Of a stretch of DNA of 64,000 bases, positions 43,673 to 53,529 are shown in pieces. Below the pieces are notes generated by a model. That model was not told the DNA's origin. It saw only the letters and a list, made by a program, of their open reading frames with translations, and made no database searches. Positions within the stretch are counted from its first letter, which is position 1. Each line of letters opens with the position of its first letter. The position numbers were made by a program, and so were the translations under genes. Where the stretch lies: positions 1,612,001-1,676,000 of the forward strand of contig NZ_OU015319.1 of assembly GCF_907163125.1 (NCBI RefSeq). Reading direction: 5' to 3'. This DNA is from Cloacibacterium caeni. GTDB lineage: Bacteria > Bacteroidota > Bacteroidia > Flavobacteriales > Weeksellaceae.

Positions 43673-44731
43673 TTAAAATTTCATCACATCTTTTACTACT
43701 CCACCTTTTTGCGTGTGTTGTAATAATTCTGTTTCTATGAAATTTTTGATGGCTCTTGTACTTTCGTTTTCTGGAAAAAGCAAATGAACATTTGCTCCTG
43801 CATCTAGCGTAAAAAATAATGGATGACCTGTTTCTTTGCGGAAATTCCAAAGTTTATTGATAACTTCTAAAGTTCCCGTTTTCATTAAAATAAAAGCAGG
43901 TTCGCTCATCATCATCATCGCATGAAGCGTTAATGCTTCGTGTTCTACTAATTTTATAAAACTCTGTAAATCACCAGTCTTCAAAATTTCTTTTAAAGGA
44001 ACAAAATTCTCTCTCGTTTCTTGGAAACGTCTTTCTGCATAAGGATTGGTATTCATCAAACCGTGACCAACAGTAGAACTTACCGATTTTTCACCTTCGT
44101 GAATGAGTAAAACCCAATCATTGAAATTCTTAAAAATTGGGTGAATTTCCTCATCAGGATATTTTACGGCGTATAAATCAGAACTTCCTTCTACTTCATC
44201 CGTTTTCCCCCAAACTACAAGACCGTTATACAAACTTCTGCAAGCACTTCCAGAACCTAATCTAGCTAAAAAAGAAGCTTTTTGGTTGATGACTGATGGT
44301 TGATGGTTGTCAGTAGAGAAAATCTCATCTAAGCTCATCAAACAACTTGCAATAGCGCCAAAACCAGAAGCAGAGCTTGCAATTCCTGAACTGTGCGGAA
44401 ATGTATTTTCGGTTTTAATAACGTATTTCCCTTTGAGAATCCAAGGCAAATATTGTTCAATATTTTTAAAATATTTTTCAATTTTTTCTGCAAATTTCAC
44501 TTCTTCATTTCCTGCCAAAAAAGTCTGAACAGAAAACGGTTCGTTTGCCAAAAACTCCATTGAAGTTTGGGTATTGCAATGATTCAAAGTATATGAAATA
44601 CTAGGATTTGCAGGAATTTGGTTGGCGTATTTCCCCCAATACTTGATTAAGGCAATGTTGGATGGACAAGTTGCAGACACCACTTGATTTGATATATTGA
44701 AATATTGATTTCCTAAAAATTGATTCTCCAT
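43673..44731 (-). CDS. mvaD: Diphosphomevalonate decarboxylase-like GHMP kinase
   Basis: 352 residues starting at MENQFLGNQYF (44731). GHMP-type features: SATCPSNIALIKYWGKYANQIPANPSISYTL, HSSGIASSASGFGAIASCLM (the Ser/Gly-rich ATP loop), GSGSACRSLYNGLVVWG. The NIALIKYWGK motif is characteristic of diphosphomevalonate decarboxylase, fitting the mevalonate pathway used by Flavobacteriia. A longer upstream frame (to 44836) overlaps repeat sequence and is not likely coding. Confidence 0.88.
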   Translation of the reverse strand: MENQFLGNQYFNISNQVVSATCPSNIALIKYWGKYANQIPANPSISYTLNHCNTQTSMEFLANEPFSVQTFLAGNEEVKFAEKIEKYFKNIEQYLPWILKGKYVIKTENTFPHSSGIASSASGFGAIASCLMSLDEIFSTDNHQPSVINQKASFLARLGSGSACRSLYNGLVVWGKTDEVEGSSDLYAVKYPDEEIHPIFKNFNDWVLLIHEGEKSVSSTVGHGLMNTNPYAERRFQETRENFVPLKEILKTGDLQSFIKLVEHEALTLHAMMMMSEPAFILMKTGTLEVINKLWNFRKETGHPLFFTLDAGANVHLLFPENESTRAIKNFIETELLQHTQKGGVVKDVMKF

Positions 44732-44732
44732 A

Positions 44733-44870
44733 TTTTTTAAACGCAAAGATTTTATAATAATTCTTTGAAAATATTTTAAGAATTCGCTAAAGCGAATTTG
44801 CAAAGTTAGACAAAGTTGAAAATCAAAGATTTTCAAATCTTCGGACTTCCAGCTTCTAACTTCCTACTTC
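44733..44870. repeat. CGCAAAG repeat and 7-bp-periodic array (mvaD upstream spacer)
   Basis: AACGCAAAGATTT...AATTCGCTAAAGCGAATT, then heptads CTTCGGA-CTTCCAG-CTTCTAA-CTTCCTA-CTTCCTT at 44839-44873. The latter abuts the stop of the epimerase gene. Confidence 0.5.
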
Positions 44871-45868
44871 CTTTCTTTTTTATAATTTTCTACATGAAAA
44901 GCTAAACTTTCTTCCAGTGGAATGAACTGATAATTGAGCTTCTCTTTTATTTTTTTACTTGATATTTTATTGAATTCGGTAACCGATTGTACGTTTACTT
45001 TATTCGCCATTTTCAGTGGAGAAATAAGCCAACCTAAAATTGAATTTAAGAAAACTCCCGTTTTCAACAAACCATTTGGAACGATTTTTACAGCTTGTTT
45101 TCCTAGTTTTTGTTTGATAAAATTGGCAACGTCTTGGTATTTTTTATTTTCAGAAATTAAGATAAATCTTTCGCCAAAAATATTTTTTCCCATCAATTCA
45201 ATTGAAATCTGAGCCACATCTCGAACATCTACGTAAGAAGTTCCTCCAGAAAATGTATAGGCATTTTCGCCCAATTCCTTGAATAAAGTTCCGCTGCTTT
45301 CTTTCCAATTGCCAGAACCTATAATTAAACCAGGATTTACAATTACCGTGTTTAAACCTTCTGCTGATGCACGCCAAACTTCCATTTCAGAAAAATGTTT
45401 AGAAATTGCATACGAAGAATGGTCGATTTTCGGGTTAAAATCGGAATTTTCGTCTAATTCTCCGTTTTCATTCAATCCATCTAAAACCGCGATAGAACTT
45501 ACAAAAAGGAATTTCTTCACCGAAGAATTTTGACAAGCAAACAGAAGTTGTTTTGTGCCTTCAATATTAGTTTGATACATTTTTTTTTCATCTTTAGGAT
45601 GAAAACTCACTTTAGCGGCGCAATGATAAACCTCTTCTACTCCATTCAAGGCGTTTTGTAGCGAATGAATATCCTCGAAATCTACTTCTATCCATTCTAT
45701 GGAATCAAAATATTCATTAGGAGTTTCCGTATAAAATTGAAATGATTTTCTAACCTCCTGCAGATTGCTGGATTTTCTTTTTGTAGCGCGTACTGTTTTG
45801 CCACGTTTTAGCAGTTCTAAAACGATTACTCTCCCGAGAATTCCTGTTGCACCTGTAACTAATATCAT
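44864..45868 (-). CDS. NAD-dependent epimerase/dehydratase (extended SDR)
   Basis: 334 residues, starting MILVTGATGILGRVIVLELLKRG (GxxGxxG nucleotide loop), VYHCAAKVSFHP, FVSSIAVL, and the YxxxK catalytic pair in DHSSYAISKHFSE. It resembles dihydroflavonol-reductase/epimerase-like SDRs. Substrate unknown. Confidence 0.85.
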   Translation of the reverse strand: MILVTGATGILGRVIVLELLKRGKTVRATKRKSSNLQEVRKSFQFYTETPNEYFDSIEWIEVDFEDIHSLQNALNGVEEVYHCAAKVSFHPKDEKKMYQTNIEGTKQLLFACQNSSVKKFLFVSSIAVLDGLNENGELDENSDFNPKIDHSSYAISKHFSEMEVWRASAEGLNTVIVNPGLIIGSGNWKESSGTLFKELGENAYTFSGGTSYVDVRDVAQISIELMGKNIFGERFILISENKKYQDVANFIKQKLGKQAVKIVPNGLLKTGVFLNSILGWLISPLKMANKVNVQSVTEFNKISSKKIKEKLNYQFIPLEESLAFHVENYKKERK

Positions 45869-45876
45869 TTTTATGA

Positions 45877-45906
45877 AGGGTGATGGATGTTAGATGATGG
45901 ATGATT
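45877..45906. repeat. 7-bp-periodic array (upstream of SDR gene)
   Basis: GGGTGAT-GGATGTT-AGATGAT-GGATGAT, abutting the start codon region of the minus-strand SDR gene. Confidence 0.5.
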
Positions 45907-46059
45907 TTGGAAAATATTCTTTGCAAAAATAACATTTATAATTGCAAAAACAATTAATCCAATTCTTGTAAATTTTAATTGTAAATTTTTGAATAAAAAT
46001 TTACCCAAACATACAAATAATAAAGTTATAAAGAATTATGTTAACTTAAACAATTAATG

Positions 46060-46092
46060 TTTGAATTTTGATGATAAAGTTTGTTATTTTTG
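46060..46092 (+). promoter_or_regulatory. Promoter of the GT39 gene
   Basis: TTTG (46060-46063), 21 bases, TATTTTTG (46085-46092). This fixes the coding start downstream of it, at 46106, rather than at an upstream TTG. Confidence 0.6.
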
Positions 46093-46105
46093 CAAAAAAA
46101 AAGGA

Positions 46106-47776
46106 ATGTCTGAAACCCCTAAAACTTCATCTAAAAAAATTTATCTTTTCATACTCATTATTACTTTCATCAATCTTTTACAGGCATTTTTTACCGAAAT
46201 TACTTTAGATGAAGCCTATTACTACCAATATGCGAGAGATTTAGACTGGGGATATTATGATCATCCACCGATGGTAGCATTGGTGATTAAGATTTCTCAA
46301 CTTTTTTTTAATGGAAATCTGGGAGTAAGATTTTTAACCGTTTTATTATTTTCTGGAAATTTATTTCTCATTTGGAAATACCTTTTACCGAAAGACAAAG
46401 CTTCTTATGTAAATGAATTTATCATTCTATCACTAGGTTTAGTTATGATGAATGCTTATTCCTTCATCACCACACCAGATGTTCCTCTATTATTTTTTGG
46501 GACTGTATTTTTTATTTTATACCAAAGATTTACCGAAAAACAAAATTTTTGGAATGCAGTTTTACTAGGAATTTCTGTTGCATTGCTTTTTTACAGTAAA
46601 TATCAAGCTGTTTTATTGGTGTTTTTCGTGGTGATTTCTAACTTAAAAATGCTGACAAAACCTTATATTTATCTTGCTGGAATTATAACTTCTTTATTGA
46701 TGATTCCACATTTAATGTGGCATATTGAGCATAATTTCCCTACGTTTCAGTATCACTTGGTAGATCGTTCAGAAGATTTTGAATTTATTTATTTTCTAGA
46801 ATATCTACCCAACCAATTTGCGGTTTTCAATCCGTTTATATTAATTCCTTTTGTTATTTTACTTTTTAAAAATAAATACCAAAATCTTCAAGAAAAAGCC
46901 TATTATTTTGTAAGTGTAGGTTTCTTGGTTTTCTTTGCTTTAACGAGTCTTAGAGGACATGTAGAGCCACATTGGACAGTAATTGCCTCTATTCCGATGT
47001 TGATTTTATTTTTACAATTTATCAAAGAAAAGCCATCTTGGAAAAAATATGTGCGCACGTATGTTTTGGGTTCTATATTTTTAGTTTTTCTCGCTAGAGT
47101 AGTTATTTTAACAAACCTTCTTCCTAAAACTTTAGAATTTACTGGCAAAAAACAAAAATATGAGGCTTTAGCTAAAAAAATAGGAAAAACTCCCGTTTTA
47201 TTTACCGGTTCATTCCAATCGACTTCTTTGTACAACTATTTTACAGGAAACGAATCTTCTACTCTAGGTTCTTTAAATGTTAAAAAAACACAATTTGACA
47301 TTTGGCAAAGAGAACAAAACTATTTTGGAAAAAGAGTTTTTGTAGAAAAACCAGAATCTCCAAAAGCGATAAAATTATTAGATAAAGAACAGATTAGCTT
47401 TAATGGTTTTTATGTAGAACATTTCCAAACGCCCAACCGATTAAAAATAGAATTTGAGCTTCCTTCAGAGAAATTGGAAAACAATCAAATTATTCCGATT
47501 ACGATTTATAATCTTACCAAAAATGCTGTTGATTTCAATCACCCTGAAATTCCAGTGACCATTACTGCTGTATTTTTGGCGCACAGAGAAACAACGGATA
47601 TTCCCACAGAAATTGAAAAAATGCCAACCGTTTTAAAACCTGGAGAAAGTTTCAAAACGCAGATTAAAATCAACACGCAAAACCTAAAAGCTGGCCACTA
47701 CAATTTCGGCATTACCACCAATTGTATTTTGGGAAATGCTTATAATTCGAAATTTGTAAAAGCAACAGTAAATTAA
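46106..47776 (+). CDS. GT39-type (ArnT/dolichol-P-mannose-like) membrane glycosyltransferase
   Basis: 556 residues from MSETPKTSSKKI. About 11 membrane helices in the first 360 residues with the family motif EITLDEAYYYQYARDLDWGYYDHPPMVALV (Asp-Glu) in the first external loop, and a soluble C-terminal domain (about 390-556). It transfers a sugar from a polyprenyl-phosphate donor to an unknown acceptor, possibly lipid A or surface glycan. It converges with the hydrolase that follows, overlapping by 4 bases. Confidence 0.88.
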   Translation: MSETPKTSSKKIYLFILIITFINLLQAFFTEITLDEAYYYQYARDLDWGYYDHPPMVALVIKISQLFFNGNLGVRFLTVLLFSGNLFLIWKYLLPKDKASYVNEFIILSLGLVMMNAYSFITTPDVPLLFFGTVFFILYQRFTEKQNFWNAVLLGISVALLFYSKYQAVLLVFFVVISNLKMLTKPYIYLAGIITSLLMIPHLMWHIEHNFPTFQYHLVDRSEDFEFIYFLEYLPNQFAVFNPFILIPFVILLFKNKYQNLQEKAYYFVSVGFLVFFALTSLRGHVEPHWTVIASIPMLILFLQFIKEKPSWKKYVRTYVLGSIFLVFLARVVILTNLLPKTLEFTGKKQKYEALAKKIGKTPVLFTGSFQSTSLYNYFTGNESSTLGSLNVKKTQFDIWQREQNYFGKRVFVEKPESPKAIKLLDKEQISFNGFYVEHFQTPNRLKIEFELPSEKLENNQIIPITIYNLTKNAVDFNHPEIPVTITAVFLAHRETTDIPTEIEKMPTVLKPGESFKTQIKINTQNLKAGHYNFGITTNCILGNAYNSKFVKATVN

Positions 47777-48546
47777 GTTAAAAATTCTTTTACCGCTTGA
47801 TTGAAATCTTTTGGGTTTTCGGCTTGAAGCCAGTGTCCAGCATTAGCAATAGAAACCAATTGATATTTCGGGAACTGTTGGCGCATCAATAATTCATCTT
47901 GCGGAAGGATATAATGAGATTTTGCACCAGCTAAAAACAAAGTTTCGCCTTCGAATTTTCCAAATTTTATGGCATTGGCAACGAAATCATTGTATTTTTC
48001 TGCCAAAGTATTGATGTTAAAACGCCAATTGAGTTTTTTATCTTCCGTCCAATACAAGTTTTTAGTCAAAAACTGAATCACAAATTTCTCTGGAATGTAC
48101 TGAGATAAAACGTTTTCCACGTCTTGTCTTGATTTTACTTCATCGAAATTTACCGATTGAAGTGCTTTGATAATTCCCTGATGATGTGGAGGATACGCTT
48201 TTGGAGCGATGTCTGCTACAATCAGTTTTTCTACTTTTTCAGGATAAGAAATCGCAAAAGTCATCACTGCTTTTCCACCAAGAGAATGCCCGAGAAAATT
48301 GGCCTTTTCGATGCCGTGAAAATTCATATAATTGAGAATATCATCTGCCAAAACTTGATGATTCATCTCATCTGAATGAAAACTTTTTCCATGATTTCTT
48401 AAGTCAATCAAATGAGTTGGAAACAATTCTCCAAACTCTTTTCCGAAACTTCCCCAATTATCTAGCATTCCGAAAAGTCCATGAAAAACAAGTAATGGAG
48501 TTTCGGTTTTTTCTTGTCCGTATATTTTTGAGTGTAAAATTTGCAT
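47773..48546 (-). CDS. Alpha/beta-hydrolase (YbfF-like esterase)
   Basis: 257 residues from MQILHSKIYG at 48546. LLVFHGLFGMLDNW, IDLRNHGKSFHSDEM, nucleophile GHSLGGKAVM, and the catalytic His in IANAGHWLQAENP. Similar to the YbfF group of acyl esterases. Substrate unknown. Confidence 0.88.
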   Translation of the reverse strand: MQILHSKIYGQEKTETPLLVFHGLFGMLDNWGSFGKEFGELFPTHLIDLRNHGKSFHSDEMNHQVLADDILNYMNFHGIEKANFLGHSLGGKAVMTFAISYPEKVEKLIVADIAPKAYPPHHQGIIKALQSVNFDEVKSRQDVENVLSQYIPEKFVIQFLTKNLYWTEDKKLNWRFNINTLAEKYNDFVANAIKFGKFEGETLFLAGAKSHYILPQDELLMRQQFPKYQLVSIANAGHWLQAENPKDFNQAVKEFLT

Positions 48547-48658
48547 ATTTTTTTCACGCAAAGTGCGCAGAATTTTTTATTTATTTCTAAAGCTCGCAAA
48601 GAAAAATCAATTTTTAGAATACAATTTTTCTCGCAGATTTTGCTGATTCAACAGATTT
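48547..48658. repeat. CGCAAAG repeat spacer
   Basis: CACGCAAAGTGCGCAG...CTCGCAAAG...CTCGCAGATTTTGCTGATTCAACAGATTT; the last part recurs at 49558-49590 (CTCGCTGATTTTGCTGATTGAGCAGATT). No gene. Confidence 0.45.
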
Positions 48659-49549
48659 CTATTTTTTCAAAATTAGGAAATCTATTTTATTTGAGATTTC
48701 ATTGTGATAAAATCTAATTCCGCTGATGTGAGGTTTGTCAATTTCAAAAAATTCTTTGGGATGATTGGCATTTTTAAAAATTTGCTTGCCCAACTTGAAA
48801 TTTACCACTTCATCTTCTTTACTATGAACTATTAAAATTGGTTTTTTGAAAGATTTTAAATTTTTTCTGTTGTTGTAATTATTGCTAATTATTAAACCTC
48901 CAAAAACTGGAATTTTTCTATTGGCAATGTTTTTAACATTCATAAAAGTGCCTTCTACAACCAAACCTTCAATTTTTTGTTGATTTCTAGTCGCAAGTGG
49001 AATTGCTAAATTTCCGCCGAAAGATTGTCCGTAAATAATTTTAGGAGTGTTTTTTACCTCATCTAAATTTTCAAAAAATTGGAATGCAGAAAAGGCATCT
49101 TCTAAAGCGTTTTTCCTGGTAGCTTTTCCTTCGGAATAGCCAAAACCACTGTAATCAAAAATAAAAATTTGGAATCCATTTTTTGTTAAATCTGCAAAAC
49201 TTTGAAATTGAGTATTCAAATTTCCTGCATTTCCGTGAAGTGCAAAAACCGAAGCTTTTGGTTTTTCTTTGGTAGATTGTAACAACCAAGCGTTTAGTTT
49301 TCTGCCTTCTTTGGTTTTGAAATAAAAACTTTTAATGGTATAATTTCTTTCTAAATTTTCATTGTTTTTATAGAAAGTTGGCTGAAGATTTTCTCCTGAA
49401 ATTTTTAATTTTAAAGAATCTATTCCTTCTTTCCAAGCGAATTCTTTTTTGTCGAGGGAATTTCTCCACGGTTCTAAAACTTGGTTGATTTGGCAGCTAG
49501 TTACTGTCAAAAAAATAGGGACTATAAAAATTTTGAGAAGTTTTTTCAT
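48659..49549 (-). CDS. Alpha/beta-hydrolase lipoprotein
   Basis: 296 residues with lipoprotein signal ending TVTSC. Serine-hydrolase fold: SVFALHGNAGNLNTQFQSF, IFDYSGFGYSEGK, nucleophile YGQSFGGNLAIP, VHSKEDEVV (Asp) and a C-terminal His. It resembles BAAT/Abhydrolase-type (YfhR-like) proteins. Substrate unknown. Confidence 0.82.
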   Translation of the reverse strand: MKKLLKIFIVPIFLTVTSCQINQVLEPWRNSLDKKEFAWKEGIDSLKLKISGENLQPTFYKNNENLERNYTIKSFYFKTKEGRKLNAWLLQSTKEKPKASVFALHGNAGNLNTQFQSFADLTKNGFQIFIFDYSGFGYSEGKATRKNALEDAFSAFQFFENLDEVKNTPKIIYGQSFGGNLAIPLATRNQQKIEGLVVEGTFMNVKNIANRKIPVFGGLIISNNYNNRKNLKSFKKPILIVHSKEDEVVNFKLGKQIFKNANHPKEFFEIDKPHISGIRFYHNEISNKIDFLILKK

Positions 49550-49622
49550 TGGTTTATCTCTCGCTGATTTTGCTGATTGAGCAGATTCTTTTTAAAATTT
49601 TAATACAAAAATTTTAAATTAA

Positions 49623-50342
49623 TTACCATTTCGCCAATCTCTTTAAATACGCTTGAATGGTGTTTTCTAAACCCAAATACAATGCTTCAGAGATTAAAGC
49701 ATGACCAATAGAAACCTCTAATAAATTCGGAATATTATCTGCGAAATATTTCAGATTATCTAAACTCAAATCATGACCTGCATTAATACCTAAACCGTAT
49801 TTTGTAGCTTCTACAGCAGTTTCATAATAAGGTTTTATGGCAGCTTCTTTGTCGGTTTCGTAATTTCTGGCGTAAGCTTCTGTGTACAATTCAATTCTTT
49901 CTGTTCCTGTTTCTGCCGCAAATTTCACCATTGCAGGATTCGGGTCAAGGAAAATAGAGGTTCTAATGCCTGCATTTTTAAATTCTGCAATCACAGATTT
50001 CAAAAAATCTAGATTTTTTTCGCAATCCCAACCTGCATTAGATGTAATGGCATCATCTGCATCTGGAACCAATGTAACTTGCTCTGGTTTTACTTCTAAA
50101 ACCATATCAATAAACGGACGATGAGGATTTCCCTCGATATTAAATTCTGTATAAACCAAAGGCTTTAAATCGTACACATCTTTTCTAGTGATGTGTCTTT
50201 CGTCTGGTCTTGGATGGATGGTAATGCCTTGCCCGCCAAACTCTTGAATTTTAATTGCTGCTTCTATTACACTAGGAGTTTCTGCACCTCTTGCATTTCT
50301 GATGGTCGCAATTTTATTGATATTTACTGATAATTTTGTCAT
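49623..50342 (-). CDS. pdxJ: Pyridoxine 5'-phosphate synthase
   Basis: 239 residues, TIM-barrel Pdx[62 protein letters not shown], and [16 protein letters not shown]. Last common step of the DXP-dependent vitamin B6 pathway. Its start is preceded by a five-unit tandem heptad array. Confidence 0.96.
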   Translation of the reverse strand: MTKLSVNINKIATIRNARGAETPSVIEAAIKIQEFGGQGITIHPRPDERHITRKDVYDLKPLVYTEFNIEGNPHRPFIDMVLEVKPEQVTLVPDADDAITSNAGWDCEKNLDFLKSVIAEFKNAGIRTSIFLDPNPAMVKFAAETGTERIELYTEAYARNYETDKEAAIKPYYETAVEATKYGLGINAGHDLSLDNLKYFADNIPNLLEVSIGHALISEALYLGLENTIQAYLKRLAKW

Positions 50343-50343
50343 T

Positions 50344-50378
50344 ATTTTAGATTTTAGATTTTAGATTTTAGATTTTAG
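50344..50378. repeat. Perfect 7-bp tandem repeat upstream of pdxJ
   Basis: ATTTTAG repeated five times exactly, plus a partial unit, adjacent to the pdxJ start codon. It is the cleanest member of the heptad family. Confidence 0.85.
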
Positions 50379-50429
50379 ATTTTGACAAAATTCGTCCCAC
50401 TTCTATAATCCTATTTCTAAAATTTTATA

Positions 50430-51671
50430 TTATACTTTACTTATTTGCATGATTTCAAGGTCAAATTCTTGTGCTGCGGTAAGAATATGGTCAAAAATAT
50501 CTGCTTGAATTCTTTCGTAATCTACCAATTCTGCTTTATTGGCAAAACAATAAATTTCTAAAGGCATTCCTTGAGGTGAAATTTCTAACTGACGAACCAA
50601 AACGATTTCGTCTTGATCTACTTTTGGATTATTTTTGAGGTAATTCAATACATAATTTCTAAAAAGTCCGATGTTAGTTAACTGTTGACCATTGATAATT
50701 CTTTCAGCATGTGGAATATTCTTCTTGCTTTCTGCTATTTCGCGAAGTTTTCTATCCATATATTCAGAAATCAAGTTGATGTCTTTTACTTTTTCATAAA
50801 ATTCATCATCTACAAATTTAAAAGATTTGATATTGAAATAAATCGAACGCTTAATTCTTCGGCTGCTTCCTTCGTACATTACTTGGTGATTTCTGATTTC
50901 CGTAGAAAGCAAATCGTAGGTAGGAATTGTGGAAATGGTTTTGTCAAAATTGACAATTTTAGTCGTCAATAAATTAATATCTTGAATATTTCCTTCAATA
51001 TTATACTTTGGAATTCCAATCCAATCGCCAATTTTAAGATTTTTAGAAGTAGAAACGTGAATTCCTGTCACAAATCCTAAAATGGTATCTCGGAAAACCA
51101 ACAAAATTACCGCAGTAACAGCTCCTAAAACGCCTAAAACAGTCTGAAGTTCTATTCCAAAAATTACAAAAATTCCTATTAATGAAAAAACAACAGTTCC
51201 AAAAATTCTAATGGTTTCAGAAAGCGCTTTAATGGCAGTTATTCTATAATTATCTTTATTTTGAATGTAATAATTTTCTAAAGCTTTAGCGAAACGATAA
51301 GCCAAGAAAGCGATGACCATTACTTGCCCAAAAACAATTAATCTTCCTACATAAATATGCGTTTTTGGGTGAATAACCGCAAAAATTTCATCATATATAA
51401 GGTAAACAAAAAACAAAGAGAAAAAATGTCCAATAGAACGCCAAGCTTTTTGTTTATATGCTTCTTTTAGAATGGGTTTGCTTTTAAAAACATTGACCAA
51501 AAATCTAGAAAAAAATTTCCAAAACATTACTGAAATAAAATCAATAACGATAAAAACCAAGCATAAAAAAAGGATTTTAAATCCAATAGTAGCCGGCAAA
51601 GTCAATTCCTCTGTAAAATTTTCTTTCACAAACTGACCAATTTCTAAACTCCATTTTCTTAATAATCCCAT
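50430..51671 (-). CDS. Mechanosensitive channel (MscS family)
   Basis: 413 residues from MGLLRKWSLEIG at 51671. Five predicted membrane helices, the last pore-lining (FGIELQTVLGVLGAVTAVILLVFRDTILGFVTG), then the beta domain with LKIGDWIGIPKYNIEGNIQDINLLTTKIVNFDKTISTIPTYDLLSTEIRNH. C-terminal domain resembles the YbdG-type subgroup. Osmotic-stress channel by family. Confidence 0.9.
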   Translation of the reverse strand: MGLLRKWSLEIGQFVKENFTEELTLPATIGFKILFLCLVFIVIDFISVMFWKFFSRFLVNVFKSKPILKEAYKQKAWRSIGHFFSLFFVYLIYDEIFAVIHPKTHIYVGRLIVFGQVMVIAFLAYRFAKALENYYIQNKDNYRITAIKALSETIRIFGTVVFSLIGIFVIFGIELQTVLGVLGAVTAVILLVFRDTILGFVTGIHVSTSKNLKIGDWIGIPKYNIEGNIQDINLLTTKIVNFDKTISTIPTYDLLSTEIRNHQVMYEGSSRRIKRSIYFNIKSFKFVDDEFYEKVKDINLISEYMDRKLREIAESKKNIPHAERIINGQQLTNIGLFRNYVLNYLKNNPKVDQDEIVLVRQLEISPQGMPLEIYCFANKAELVDYERIQADIFDHILTAAQEFDLEIMQISKV

Positions 51672-51754
51672 AAAGCTAAATTTACGCAAAAATAAAAAAT
51701 ATCATTGGGAATTTGCTTTTATTTATTACTTTTAACCAAACTAATTAAAGATTT

Positions 51755-52240
51755 ATGGAGCAAAATATTATTACCATTGTCTCACTTATCATCATAGCAA
51801 TAGGAATTCTAGGAACTTTCTTGCCTGTTTTACCAGGATTAGCCGTGAGTTTTTTAGGATTAATTCTTTACAAATACGGCGCAAATCCAGATTTTTCTAT
51901 TTGGTATATTGTCATTTTTGGGATTTTAACACTCATCTCATTGGTGCTTAATTACATTATTCCCATCAAAACCACCGAGAAATATGGTGGTAGCAATTAC
52001 GGAAAATATGGAGGTTTCATCGGGACGATTGTAGGTTTATTTTTCCCACCACTTGGTTTTTTAATTGGTATGTTACTAGGCGTTTTCTTAGGCGAACTTT
52101 TGCATGATAGAAACGACAAACAAAAAGCACTCAAAGCTACAAAAGGTGCTTTCATTGGCTTCATCTACGGAACGGGTTTTAATCTTATGGTAGGATTGGC
52201 AATGTTTTTGGTAGTACTTATTAATATCTTCAATTCTTAA
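51755..52240 (+). CDS. DUF456 membrane protein
   Basis: 161 residues with four membrane helices and the conserved Gly-rich GILGTFLPVLPGLAVSFLGLILYKYG and YGGSNYGKYGGFIGTIVGLFFPPLGFLIG loops of the DUF456 family. Function unknown. Followed 4 bases later by a lipoprotein gene. Confidence 0.9.
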   Translation: MEQNIITIVSLIIIAIGILGTFLPVLPGLAVSFLGLILYKYGANPDFSIWYIVIFGILTLISLVLNYIIPIKTTEKYGGSNYGKYGGFIGTIVGLFFPPLGFLIGMLLGVFLGELLHDRNDKQKALKATKGAFIGFIYGTGFNLMVGLAMFLVVLINIFNS

Positions 52241-52244
52241 AAAC

Positions 52245-52724
52245 ATGAACACTAAATTCTTAATATTAGCAGCAGCTACCTTTTTGGTAACTCAATGCAC
52301 TTGCCAACAAAAATCTACAGAAATGAAAATGCCTGTAACCAGCTCTCAAGAAGTAAATTCTACCTATCCTACAGAAAAACCAGAATCTGGCGTTACTCGT
52401 TTGATCGAAAAACAGAATATCTTTTTAGAAAACGAAAAAGTAAACATCACCTTCAATAAAGTGACCGAAGACAACAGATGTCCTATGAACGCTCGTTGTG
52501 TTTGGGCAGGTTATGCTTCCGCAGAGATAGAAGTGATGAGTGTGCATTCTAGACCTAGAAAATTCATCGTTTCTACGATAGATGATGCCGGAAAAAACCT
52601 TAAAAATTCTTTCGTTTTTAATGGTCACAAATACACGCTTGTTAATTTTTATCCTGCTAATTCTACAGAAGTAAACTTTGAAAAACTGAAAGGAAAATAC
52701 GTGGTAGATATTAAGGTAGAATAA
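52245..52724 (+). CDS. Lipoprotein with Cys-rich DxRCP-CVWAG motif
   Basis: 159 residues, lipobox FLVTQC. The core EDNRCPMNARCVWAGYASAEIEV has two Cys in the NRCPxxxxCVWAG motif common to a family of small Bacteroidota lipoproteins of unknown role. It ends in a beta-rich C-terminal domain. Confidence 0.7.
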   Translation: MNTKFLILAAATFLVTQCTCQQKSTEMKMPVTSSQEVNSTYPTEKPESGVTRLIEKQNIFLENEKVNITFNKVTEDNRCPMNARCVWAGYASAEIEVMSVHSRPRKFIVSTIDDAGKNLKNSFVFNGHKYTLVNFYPANSTEVNFEKLKGKYVVDIKVE

Positions 52725-52780
52725 TTTTTGGGCGTGTCTTTTTCGCCAAAACTTTTGCCAACAATCGAAAAAAGACCGCG

Positions 52781-52868
52781 CTTTCCGTTACAATCTTTTT
52801 TTCGGTGGCTTCGTCAAGCTCAGCCACAAAAAAAAGGATTTCCACTGCAATCGCTCACGCAAAAGAAC
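52781..52868. repeat. REP-like intergenic repeat (copy 2, inverted)
   Basis: CCGTTACAATC, TTTTTTTCGG, TGGCTTCGTCAAGCTCAGCCA, CAAAAAAAAGGATTTCCACTGCAATC. Read on the other strand this matches the repeat at 37406-37480. GTGGCT/AGCCAC can form a hairpin. Confidence 0.6.
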
Positions 52869-52887
52869 GGTAAATCATAAAAATTCA

Positions 52888-53529
52888 CTACCAGTTTATC
52901 GGTTTCTTATTTTTAGAAATCAGATATTCATTAATTTTAGAAAAAGGTCTGCTTCCGTAGAAACCTCTGTACACCGAAAACGGAGAAGGATGCGCCGACT
53001 GAATGATAAAATGCTTCGTTTCATCTATGAGCGAAGCTTTTTTTTGCGCAAATGCGCCCCACAAAACAAAAACCACATTTTCTTTTTTCTCAGAAATTTC
53101 TTTGATGATAAAATCTGTGAATTTTTCCCAGCCCAAATCTTTGTGAGAATTCGGTTCATGCGCACGAACTGTTAAAGTAGCATTGAGCAATAAAACACCT
53201 TGTTTCGCCCAAGAATCCAGTTCGTTACTTGTTTTTTCAATTCCCAAATCGTCTTTCAGTTCTGTAAAAATATTTTTGAGAGAAGGTGGCGCTTTTACCA
53301 AATCAGAAACCGAAAAACACAAACCATTTGCCTGAAAATCATTATGATACGGATCTTGCCCAATAATTACCACTTCTACTTCTTCAAAAGGTGTAAGTTC
53401 AATAGCACGGAAAATTTGATTTTTTGGTGGGAAACATTTGGTTGTAGCATATTCATTTTTCACTTTTTGCCAAAGCGTTTCAAAATATTCTGTGTTTTTT
53501 ATTGGGGCAAGAATTTCTGTCCAAGTCAT
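52888..53529 (-). CDS. ung: Uracil-DNA glycosylase
   Basis: 213 residues from MTWTEILAPI at 53529; the upstream extension is encoded by a periodic repeat and is not expected. Catalytic VVIIGQDPYHNDFQANGLCFSV (Asp in QDPYH), LLLNATLTV, FVLWGAFA, and the DNA-contacting SAHPSPFSVYRGFYGSRPF. Removes uracil from DNA. Confidence 0.97.
   Translation of the reverse strand: MTWTEILAPIKNTEYFETLWQKVKNEYATTKCFPPKNQIFRAIELTPFEEVEVVIIGQDPYHNDFQANGLCFSVSDLVKAPPSLKNIFTELKDDLGIEKTSNELDSWAKQGVLLLNATLTVRAHEPNSHKDLGWEKFTDFIIKEISEKKENVVFVLWGAFAQKKASLIDETKHFIIQSAHPSPFSVYRGFYGSRPFSKINEYLISKNKKPINW

Noticed and set aside
46061-46105. Upstream TTG start for the GT39 gene
   Set aside because: A good TTTG / TATTTTTG promoter lies inside this extension, so translation must begin at 46106.
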